Shown here: positions 1-4,308 of the stretch, piece by piece
Layout of the letters: every line of letters starts with the position of its first letter
How positions within the stretch are numbered: the first letter of the stretch is position 1
NCBI GenBank assembly: GCA_947644475.1
Contig: CANRZQ010000143.1
Coordinates: forward strand, 1-6,922
Direction: 5' to 3'
From: an uncultured Muribaculaceae bacterium
GTDB taxonomy: Bacteria > Bacteroidota > Bacteroidia > Bacteroidales > Muribaculaceae
Length of the DNA stretch: 6,922 nucleotides
Notes under the pieces: model-generated
What the model saw: only the letters and a program-made list of their open reading frames with translations
Database searches by the model: none
What the model was told of the DNA's origin: nothing
Translations under genes and position numbers: made by a program

Positions 1-236
1 GGGTAGCCGGTGTAGGGGGGCGGGGAGACGGGTGTCTCGAGGTTGACGACGGCGAGGTCGGCGGCGCGGACCTGTGGGGCTATGCCGGCGAAGCATTCGT
101 TGTAGTCATATGTTCCGTCGGGGGAGCGTGCGGCGTCGATCTGGCCTTGGTGCATCATGGCGTCGCCGGCGAATATGAGGGTAGCCTGCTATATGGAGCA
201 GGCTATCTTGAATATGAGCTGGACGACGGGGGACAT
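1..236 (-). CDS. CapA-family protein (PGA_cap metallophosphatase-like), N-terminal part, with an in-frame stop near the start
   Basis: Translation of this strand gives a CapA/PGA_cap-like N-terminus: LIFAGDAMMHQGQ, then about 20 residues on ADLAVVNLETPVSPP. The GD..MxH and NLE motifs are the family's conserved putative metal/phosphoesterase-site signatures. The family is named for poly-gamma-glutamate capsule synthesis, but the role of most Bacteroidales members is unknown. The rest of the gene lies beyond the left edge. The frame can start at ATG 236-234, which has an in-frame TAA immediately upstream. It reads MSPVVQLIFKIACSI and then hits TAG at 189-191 before the conserved GD motif. The next in-frame ATG codons (158-156 and 155-153) lie after the GD and would lose it; no GTG, TTG or CTG lies between. 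The gene is therefore either broken, restored by loss of the 39-bp segment at 171-218, or affected by an assembly error. Family assignment is fairly sure; functionality is not. Confidence 0.72.
171..218. repeat. 9-bp direct repeat enclosing a hairpin, carrying the in-frame stop of the capA-like gene
   Basis: GAATATGAG occurs at 171-179 and again at 210-218, 39 bp apart. Between the copies is a perfect 9-bp inverted repeat, TAGCCTGCT (182-190) and AGCAGGCTA (197-205), with a 6-base loop. The TAG stop of the capA frame (189-191) lies at the base of that loop. Since 39 is a multiple of three, deleting one repeat copy plus the intervening 30 bp keeps the frame and gives MSPVVQLIFAGDAMMHQ, a normal-looking CapA start. 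The layout resembles a 9-bp target duplication around a small inverted-repeat remnant, or a slippage product. Which one it is cannot be told from a single sequence. Confidence 0.75.
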
Positions 237-240
237 TTTT

Positions 241-310
241 TAGGCGAGTTATGTCGGGTTATTTCGATTTAAGTCGAATTATTTCGATTGAAGTCGATTT
301 AAGTCGAGGG
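241..310. repeat. 10-bp TCGA-centred tandem array, 7 units (capA-like/folD gap)
   Basis: Seven successive 10-bp units share a CGA/CGG core at the same position in each unit (245, 255, 265, 275, 285, 295, 305). Typical units are ATTTCGATTT and AAGTCGATTT; these two types partly alternate, giving a hint of a 20-bp higher-order repeat. The array lies upstream of the capA-like gene as transcribed, and 8 bases beyond the hairpin that follows folD. The period is close to one DNA helical turn. No conventional promoter motif is visible in it. Confidence 0.85.
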
Positions 311-315
311 CTTTT

Positions 316-356
316 CACAAGCCGGAGGCTTGTGTTCCTGCCGGGCTTGTGTTCCT
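316..356 (-). repeat. Intergenic hairpin repeat at the folD stop codon (copy 1, with two GGCTTGTGTTCCT halves)
   Basis: CACAAGCC (316-323) and GGCTTGTG (327-334) form a perfect 8-bp stem with a 3-base loop. GGCTTGTGTTCCT occurs twice, at 327-339 and 344-356, so the left arm could pair with either copy. The distal copy runs into the folD stop codon (355-357), so on the coding strand the repeat reads TAGGAACACAAGCC beginning with the TAG stop itself. In the direction of the genes the stem is followed by AAAAG rather than a T-run, so it is not a standard intrinsic terminator. Confidence 0.85.
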
Positions 357-1230
357 AATTTTTTGCCTGGGCGGCCTGGAGGGTGTTTTTCATGAGGGAG
401 ACGATGGTCATGGGGCCGACGCCGCCGGGAACGGGGGTGATGTAGGAGCAGCGGGGTGCCACGTTGTCGAAGTCGACGTCGCCGCGGAGGCGGAATCCGC
501 TTTTGCGTGTGGGGTCGGGGACGCGTGTCGTGCCTACGTCGATGATCACGGCCTGGTCTTTGACCATGTCGGCGGTGACGAATCCGGGCTGTCCGAGTGC
601 TGCGATGATGATGTCGGCCTGGCGGGTGATTTCGGCGATGTTGGGTGTGGCGCTGTGGCACACGGTGACGGTGGCGTTGCCGGGGGCTGCTTTTTGCATC
701 ATGAGGGTGGCTACGGGTTTGCCGACGATGTTGGAGCGGCCGAGGACTACGCAGTGTTTGCCACGGGTGTCGATGTTGTAGCGGGAGAGGAGTTCGATGA
801 TGCCTGCGGGTGTGGCTGAGAGGAAGCAGGGGAGGCCGATGGCCATGCGTCCTACGTTTTGGGGATGGAATCCGTCGACGTCTTTTGCGGGGTCGATGGC
901 TTCGATGATTTTTTGCTCGGAGATGTGGCGGGGGAGGGGGAGCTGTACGATGAATCCGTCGATGTCGGGGTCGGCGTTAAGGGCGGCGATCCGGTCGAGG
1001 AGTGTCTGCTCGGTGATGTTGTCTTCGAAGCGGATGAGTGTGGATTTGAATCCGCATTGCTCGCAGGCTTTTACTTTGTGGGCTACGTAGGTCTCGGAGC
1101 CGCCGTCGTGTCCGACGAGGATGGCTGCGAGGTGGGGGCGCTTTTTGCCTTCGGCGAGCATTTGCTCGACTTGTGCGGCGATTTCGGCTTTTATCTGGTC
1201 GGAGATTTTTTTTCCGTCGATGAGTGTCAT
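355..1230 (-). CDS. folD: Bifunctional methylenetetrahydrofolate dehydrogenase / methenyltetrahydrofolate cyclohydrolase
   Basis: FolD converts 5,10-methylene-THF to 5,10-methenyl-THF (NADP-dependent) and then to 10-formyl-THF in the cytoplasm, supplying one-carbon units for purines and formyl-Met-tRNA. The 291-residue length is normal. Visible landmarks are the catalytic tyrosine and lysine in YVAHK (Tyr48, Lys52), VQLPLP at 95-100 with the conserved Gln96, KDVDGFHP at 116-123, the Rossmann cofactor motif GRSNIVGKP at 164-172, and the C-terminal PVPGGVGPMT at 266-275. The ATG at 1230 gives MTLIDGKKIS, a standard FolD start. It lies downstream of ffh on the same strand, separated by 148 bp filled with repeats. 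No promoter motif is recognisable in that gap, so read-through from ffh is possible. The TAG stop is shared with the downstream hairpin repeat. Confidence 0.97.
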   Translation of the reverse strand: MTLIDGKKISDQIKAEIAAQVEQMLAEGKKRPHLAAILVGHDGGSETYVAHKVKACEQCGFKSTLIRFEDNITEQTLLDRIAALNADPDIDGFIVQLPLPRHISEQKIIEAIDPAKDVDGFHPQNVGRMAIGLPCFLSATPAGIIELLSRYNIDTRGKHCVVLGRSNIVGKPVATLMMQKAAPGNATVTVCHSATPNIAEITRQADIIIAALGQPGFVTADMVKDQAVIIDVGTTRVPDPTRKSGFRLRGDVDFDNVAPRCSYITPVPGGVGPMTIVSLMKNTLQAAQAKN

Positions 1231-1240
1231 GGGGGGTGAA

Positions 1241-1334
1241 TTAGGGCGAATTATATCGAATTATATCGAGTTAAATCGATTTAAATCGAGTCGAGTTATG
1301 TCGAATTATTTCGAATTAAGTCGAATTAAGTCGA
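1241..1334. repeat. 10-bp TCGA tandem array with one 5-bp phase slip (folD/ffh gap)
   Basis: TCGA cores fall at 1256, 1266, 1276, 1286, then 1291, 1301, 1311, 1321 and 1331. A degenerate first unit (GCGA) is at 1246. Units are variants of TTATATCGAA and TTAAGTCGAA. Spacing is exactly 10 bp except for one 5-bp step between 1286 and 1291, which shifts the second half of the array by half a helical turn. It is the longest of the four arrays in the window and ends 5 bases from the hairpin that follows ffh. Confidence 0.88.
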
Positions 1335-1339
1335 TTTTT

Positions 1340-1381
1340 CACAAGCCGGAGGCTTGTGTTCCTACCGGACTTGTGTTCTTA
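1340..1381 (-). repeat. Intergenic hairpin repeat at the ffh stop codon (copy 2)
   Basis: CACAAGCC (1340-1347) pairs with GGCTTGTG (1351-1358) around a 3-base loop. A diverged second half, GACTTGTGTTCTTA (1368-1381), runs into the ffh TAA stop (1379-1381). Read along the gene, the stop codon is the first triplet of the repeat (TAAGAACACAAG, against TAGGAACACAAG in copy 1). In the gene direction the stem is followed by AAAAA, so it is not a classical terminator. Confidence 0.85.
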
Positions 1382-2719
1382 GCGGCGGCGCTGCTGCTGT
1401 TTCATCTGGCGCATGAGTTTGGCGGGGTTTTTGACGTTGGAGACCATGTGCATCATTTTGCGTGTCTGCTCGAATTGCTTGAGCAGGCGGTTTACTTCTT
1501 CAACGTTTGTGCCTGAGCCTTTTGCTATGCGTGCGCGGCGTGTGCCTTTTATTACTTCGGGGTGGGTGCGCTCGTAGGGGGTCATGGAGTAGATTATGGC
1601 TTCGATGGATTTGAAGGCTGAGTTGTCGATGTCCATGTCTTTGATTGCTTTTCCGACGCCGGGTATCATTGAGGCAAGGTCTTTGATGTTGCCCATTTTT
1701 TTGATTTGCTGTATCTGGCGGAGGAAGTCGTCGAAGGTGAATTGGTTTTTGCGGAGTTTTTCGGCGAGTTTCTCGGCTTCTTTTTCGTCGAATTGCTGCT
1801 GTGCGCGCTCGACGAGTGACACGATGTCGCCCATGCCGAGGATGCGGTCGGCCATGCGTGCGGGGTGGAATACGTCGATGCCTTCGAGGGATTCGCCTGT
1901 ACCGATGAATTTGATGGGCTTTGTGACGACTGTGCGTATTGAGAGTGCTGCGCCGCCTCGTGCGTCGCCGTCGAGTTTGGTGAGGACGACGCCGTCGAAG
2001 TCGAGTCGCTCGTTGAAGGTCTTGGCTGTGTTTACGGCGTCCTGGCCGGTCATTGAGTCGACTACGAAGAGTGTCTCGTCGGGGTTGACGGCGCGTTTTA
2101 TGGCTTCGATTTCCTGCATCATTTCTTCGTCGACGGCGAGGCGTCCGGCGGTGTCGATGATGACGAGGTCGTGCTGGTGCTCTTTTGCGTATTTTATTGC
2201 GTGGAGGGCGATCTCGACGGGGTTTTTGTTGCCGTCTTCGGTGTAGACGGGTACGTCGATGGTCTGGGCGAGGACTTTTAGCTGGTCGATGGCTGCGGGA
2301 CGGTATACGTCGCATGCCACGAGCAGGGGCCGCATTGCTTTCTCGGATTTGAGTTTTTTTGCGAGTTTGCCTGTGAAGGTGGTTTTACCTGAGCCTTGGA
2401 GGCCTGACATGAGGATTATGGCGGGCCGGCCTTTGAGGTTGAGGGTGGCTGCCTCGGCGCCCATGAGTGTGGCGAGTTCGTCGTGGACGATTTTTACCAT
2501 CAGCTCGGAGGGCTTGATGGCTGTGAGTACGTTCTGTCCGAGTGCTTTTTGCTTTACTTGGTCGACGAATGTCTTGGCGACTTTGTAGTTGACGTCGGCT
2601 TCGATGAGTGCGCGACGTACGTCTTTGAGGGTTTCGGCAACGTTGATTTCGGTGATTTTGCCTTGTCCTTTTAGTATTTTGAAACTTCGCTCGAGGCGTT
2701 CGCTGAGGTTTTCAAACAT
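1379..2719 (-). CDS. ffh: Signal recognition particle protein Ffh (SRP54 homologue)
   Basis: Ffh is the GTPase subunit of the signal recognition particle. It binds 4.5S RNA and hydrophobic signal sequences on ribosomes and docks with FtsY for co-translational membrane insertion. The 446-residue product shows the expected order. An N-terminal helical domain covers about 1-95. The G domain has the P-loop GLQGSGKTT at 106-114, DVYRPAA at 137-143, DTAGR at 189-193 and TKLDGDARGG starting at 247. The M domain follows from about residue 300, with the RNA-binding stretch RRARIAKGSG near 394-403 and methionines around 422-439. The C-terminus is short and basic (QQQRRR). The ATG at 2719 gives MFENLSERLE, a canonical Ffh start. 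It precedes folD and follows panD on the same strand. No clear promoter is seen; the upstream gap is repeat-filled. Confidence 0.99.
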   Translation of the reverse strand: MFENLSERLERSFKILKGQGKITEINVAETLKDVRRALIEADVNYKVAKTFVDQVKQKALGQNVLTAIKPSELMVKIVHDELATLMGAEAATLNLKGRPAIILMSGLQGSGKTTFTGKLAKKLKSEKAMRPLLVACDVYRPAAIDQLKVLAQTIDVPVYTEDGNKNPVEIALHAIKYAKEHQHDLVIIDTAGRLAVDEEMMQEIEAIKRAVNPDETLFVVDSMTGQDAVNTAKTFNERLDFDGVVLTKLDGDARGGAALSIRTVVTKPIKFIGTGESLEGIDVFHPARMADRILGMGDIVSLVERAQQQFDEKEAEKLAEKLRKNQFTFDDFLRQIQQIKKMGNIKDLASMIPGVGKAIKDMDIDNSAFKSIEAIIYSMTPYERTHPEVIKGTRRARIAKGSGTNVEEVNRLLKQFEQTRKMMHMVSNVKNPAKLMRQMKQQQRRR

Positions 2720-2756
2720 GGGAGTTGGGGAGTTGGGAAGTTTGGGAGTTGGGAAG
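2720..2756. repeat. GGGAGTTGGG repeats directly upstream of ffh
   Basis: GGGAGTTGGG occurs at 2720-2729, 2728-2737 and 2744-2753; the last two extend to GGGAGTTGGGAAG. On the coding strand this is a pyrimidine-rich CTTCCCAACTCCC repeat that abuts the ATG of ffh, so it would form the end of the leader if transcription starts further upstream. Its function is unknown. It is a separate repeat type from the TCGA array beside it. Confidence 0.7.
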
Positions 2757-2760
2757 GGTG

Positions 2761-2804
2761 ATTTATGTCGATTTATATCGATTTAATTCGATTTATGTCG
2801 ATTA
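2761..2804. repeat. 10-bp TCGA tandem array, 4 units (ffh/panD gap)
   Basis: Four exact 10-bp steps of ATTTATGTCG-type units start at 2761, 2771, 2781 and 2791, giving TCGA cores at 2768, 2778, 2788 and 2798. The array ends 5 bases from the hairpin that follows panD. It is the same unit family as the arrays at 241-310, 1241-1334 and 4231-4271. Confidence 0.85.
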
Positions 2805-2806
2805 AT

Positions 2807-2830
2807 CACAAGCCGGAGGCTTGTGTTCCT
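2807..2830 (-). repeat. Intergenic hairpin repeat just after the panD stop (copy 3, single half)
   Basis: CACAAGCC (2807-2814) and GGCTTGTG (2818-2825) form a perfect 8-bp stem with a 3-base loop, followed by TTCCT. Only one GGCTTGTGTTCCT half is present. The repeat lies three bases beyond the panD TAA. It is followed in the gene direction by ATTAA, not a T-run. Confidence 0.85.
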
Positions 2831-2833
2831 GCA

Positions 2834-3184
2834 TTATTTGAGGAGGTTGGTGGCTGTGTCGGGGAAGATGACGGAGGGGCGGAAGGTGCGGGCTTCTTCG
2901 GGTGTCATGGAGGCGTAGGCCATGATTATGACGATGTCGCCGGGCTGGACGAGGCGGGCGGCTGCTCCGTTGAGGCATATTGTGCCTGAGCCGGGCTCGC
3001 CGGGTATTGTGTATGTGTCGAGCCTTTGGCCGTTGTTGTTGTTGACGATGTAGACGCGCTCGCCGGGGAGTATGTTGGCTGCCTCGAGGAGGAGGGAGTC
3101 GATGGTGATGCTGCCGATGTAGTCGAGCCGCGCCTCGGTGACTGTGACGCGGTGGATTTTTGATTTCAGGACTTCGATTGTCAT
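2834..3184 (-). CDS. panD: Aspartate 1-decarboxylase, pyruvoyl-dependent (PanD)
   Basis: PanD decarboxylates L-aspartate to beta-alanine, which PanC joins to pantoate to make pantothenate, the coenzyme A precursor. It is a cytoplasmic homotetramer that cleaves itself at Gly-Ser to form an N-terminal pyruvoyl cofactor. The 116-residue product has the cleavage site Gly24-Ser25 in YIGSITID, plus Lys9, Tyr22, Arg54, Thr57, Tyr58 and Asn72 in the family positions (NNNNGQRLDTY at 48-58, LNGAAAR at 71-77). It begins 51 bp after panC on the same strand, so the two are probably co-transcribed from the panC promoter. The ATG at 3184 gives MTIEVLKSKIHRV, the usual start. Nothing suggests loss of activity. 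Confidence 0.98.
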   Translation of the reverse strand: MTIEVLKSKIHRVTVTEARLDYIGSITIDSLLLEAANILPGERVYIVNNNNGQRLDTYTIPGEPGSGTICLNGAAARLVQPGDIVIIMAYASMTPEEARTFRPSVIFPDTATNLLK

Positions 3185-3185
3185 C

Positions 3186-3218
3186 GGATTAATTCGGTGA
3201 TAAGGGATTAGTGATAAG
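3186..3218. repeat. Imperfect GGATTA / GTGATAAG duplication in the panC-panD gap
   Basis: GTGATAAG occurs at 3197-3204 and 3211-3218, and GGATTA at 3186-3191 and 3205-3210. The first unit carries five extra bases between the two words. The gap has no hairpin element and no recognisable promoter, consistent with panC and panD being one transcript. No function is visible for the duplication. Confidence 0.55.
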
Positions 3219-3235
3219 TTATAAAGTTTGTCCCG

Positions 3236-4075
3236 TTAATATTTGATGTTGTCGATGAGGCGGACGTCGCCGCACCATACGGTGACGCAGCCGACGGGAT
3301 GGGGGGTGTCGTCCCAGGATGTGACGGGCTGAAGGGTGACTGGGTCGACGATCTGGTAGTATTCGGTGCGCATCAGGGGTGATGCGTCGATGGCGGCGAT
3401 GACGTCGGCGGTGACTTGCGCTACGGTTTTTGTGGCGCGGCAGGCTACGGATGCGGCGAGGATGGCGTGGATTTTTGGGGCCTCGGCGCGGTGTGCGGGG
3501 GTGAGGCGGACGTTGCGCGAGGAGAGGGCGAGGCCGTCGGGCTCGCGCTTGATGGGGCAATCGATGATTTGTATGTCGAAGCCTTCGGTGGCGACCATGC
3601 GGCGTATCACGGCGATTTGCTGGAAGTCTTTTTCTCCGAAGTAGGCGCGATGGGGACGCACGATGTCGAAGAGGCGGCTCACGATTTGCGCCACTCCGTT
3701 GAAGTGGCCGGGGCGCATGGCTCCTTCCATTACTTCGGCTACGGGGCCGAGGTCGAATGTGCGTGTGTCGGGCTCGGGGTATATTTCTTCGACTGTGGGG
3801 ATGAATGCGTAGTCGACGTGTGCGTCGGTGAGGCGCCGGCAGTCGGCTTCTTCGGTGCGGGGGTAGGTGCGGAGGTCGTCGGGGTTGTTGAATTGTGTGG
3901 GGTTGACGAATACGCTCACGACTACGATGTCGTTTTCGCTACGGGCGCGGTCGACGAGTGATATGTGCCCGTCGTGTAGTGCTCCCATTGTGGGAACGAG
4001 GCCGATTGTGAGGCCGTTTTCGCGGGCTTTTGCTGAGATTTCGCGCAGTTTTTTTACGGATTTTATTATTTCCAT
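3236..4075 (-). CDS. panC: Pantothenate synthetase (pantoate--beta-alanine ligase, PanC)
   Basis: PanC makes pantothenate by ATP-dependent condensation of pantoate and beta-alanine through a pantoyl-adenylate, in the cytoplasm. The 279-residue protein has the nucleotidyltransferase HIGH-type motif in PTMGALHDGH (28-37), FVNPTQF at 56-62, RPGHFNGVAQIVSRLF at 121-136, YFGEKDFQQ at 145-153, and the KMSKS-equivalent region with LSSRN at 184-188. I chose ATG 4075 (MEIIKSVKKL), the usual PanC N-terminus. An in-frame TTG two codons upstream (4081) would only add Met-Glu. A good Bacteroidetes promoter lies just upstream and panD follows 51 bp downstream, so this looks like a panC-panD operon. panB is not in the window. 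Confidence 0.98.
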   Translation of the reverse strand: MEIIKSVKKLREISAKARENGLTIGLVPTMGALHDGHISLVDRARSENDIVVVSVFVNPTQFNNPDDLRTYPRTEEADCRRLTDAHVDYAFIPTVEEIYPEPDTRTFDLGPVAEVMEGAMRPGHFNGVAQIVSRLFDIVRPHRAYFGEKDFQQIAVIRRMVATEGFDIQIIDCPIKREPDGLALSSRNVRLTPAHRAEAPKIHAILAASVACRATKTVAQVTADVIAAIDASPLMRTEYYQIVDPVTLQPVTSWDDTPHPVGCVTVWCGDVRLIDNIKY

Positions 4076-4097
4076 TTCCAAAACGTATGTTTGGGCG

Positions 4098-4129
4098 CAA
4101 AGGTATGAATTTTTTTTGGATTGTGAAAA
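4098..4129 (-). promoter_or_regulatory. Bacteroidetes-type promoter for panC(-panD)
   Basis: On the minus strand TACCTTTG (4105-4098) matches the Bacteroidetes -7 consensus TAnnTTTG exactly. A TTTTC element (4129-4125) lies about 19 bases further upstream, in the position of the weak -33 TTTG box, in an A/T-rich stretch. Transcription would start around 4090, leaving a leader of only about 15 nt before the panC ATG at 4075. I found no other exact TAnnTTTG upstream of a gene in this window. Confidence 0.75.
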
Positions 4130-4151
4130 TTTTTTGGCCGGGGGAGATGAG

Positions 4152-4191
4152 AAATCGGATTAAACCGAGGGTGGCCGGTTTAATCCGATTT
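4152..4191. terminator. Perfect 16-bp inverted repeat, terminator-like, between susD and panC
   Basis: AAATCGGATTAAACCG (4152-4167) and CGGTTTAATCCGATTT (4176-4191) are perfectly complementary with an 8-base loop. On the plus strand the stem runs into TTTTT at 4189-4193, a good intrinsic-terminator pattern. On the minus strand, the direction of every gene here, the stem ends in GATTT followed by CTC, so the T-run is weak. It lies just upstream of the panC promoter, where it could insulate panC from SusC/SusD transcription or stop antisense transcripts. A palindromic operator is a less likely alternative. Confidence 0.65.
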
Positions 4192-4211
4192 TTATTTAGG
4201 ATTATTTAGGA
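4192..4211. repeat. Tandem duplication of TTATTTAGGA
   Basis: TTATTTAGGA occurs twice head-to-tail at 4192-4201 and 4202-4211, starting in the T-run of the adjacent inverted repeat. The period is 10 bp but the unit lacks the TCGA core of the neighbouring array. No function is evident. Confidence 0.6.
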
Positions 4212-4230
4212 TGGGGTGCGGGATTTTTCT

Positions 4231-4271
4231 ATTTATGTCGATTTATTTCGAGATATTTCGATTTAAGTCGA
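4231..4271. repeat. 10-bp TCGA tandem array, 4 units (panC/susD gap)
   Basis: Four 10-bp units (ATTTATGTCG, ATTTATTTCG, AGATATTTCG, ATTTAAGTCG) start at 4231, 4241, 4251 and 4261. The array ends 4 bases from the hairpin that follows susD. It belongs to the same family and order as the other three composite elements. The rest of this gap (4076-4305, the longest in the window) holds the inverted repeat and the panC promoter. Confidence 0.85.
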
Positions 4272-4275
4272 TTTT

Positions 4276-4308
4276 CGCAAGCCGGAGGCTTGCGTTCCTA
4301 CCGGGCTA
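4276..4308 (-). repeat. Intergenic hairpin repeat at the susD stop (copy 4, compensatory variant)
   Basis: CGCAAGCC (4276-4283) and GGCTTGCG (4287-4294) form an 8-bp stem with the same 3-base loop as the other copies. Compared with copies 1-3 the second base pair is G-C instead of A-T, changed on both arms, so pairing is preserved. TTCCTACCGGGCT follows, where GGGCT looks like the start of a second half that then diverges inside the susD stop region (4306-4308). Confidence 0.85.

Noticed and set aside
171..218. Programmed translational bypass across the 39-bp capA segment as the main explanation
   Set aside because: Matching take-off and landing sequences and a hairpin are present, but the stop is not next to the take-off codon and DNA-level slippage or an excision footprint explains the pattern more simply; kept only as a remote alternative.
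349..1239. Long plus-strand open frames opposite folD, and similar ones opposite ffh, panC and susD
   Set aside because: They lie antisense to well-recognised genes, have low-complexity translations (Gly/Val/Asp- or Arg/Ser-rich), and match no family I recognise. Open antisense frames are expected from the biased codon use here.
1241..1334. CRISPR array
   Set aside because: The units are 10 bp, adjoin without spacers, and vary internally; there are no cas genes.
1340..1358. Intrinsic terminators at the CACAAGCC/GGCTTGTG hairpins
   Set aside because: In the direction of the genes the stems are followed by A-rich rather than T-rich sequence, and on the other strand by TTCCT, so the U-tract needed for intrinsic termination is missing.
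1500..2315. Arginine/histidine-rich minus-strand open frame inside ffh
   Set aside because: It is an alternative frame of ffh with no recognisable domain; the Ffh frame is complete and carries all GTPase motifs.
4076..4081. TTG start for panC two codons upstream
   Set aside because: ATG at 4075 gives the usual PanC N-terminus and needs no alternative initiation.
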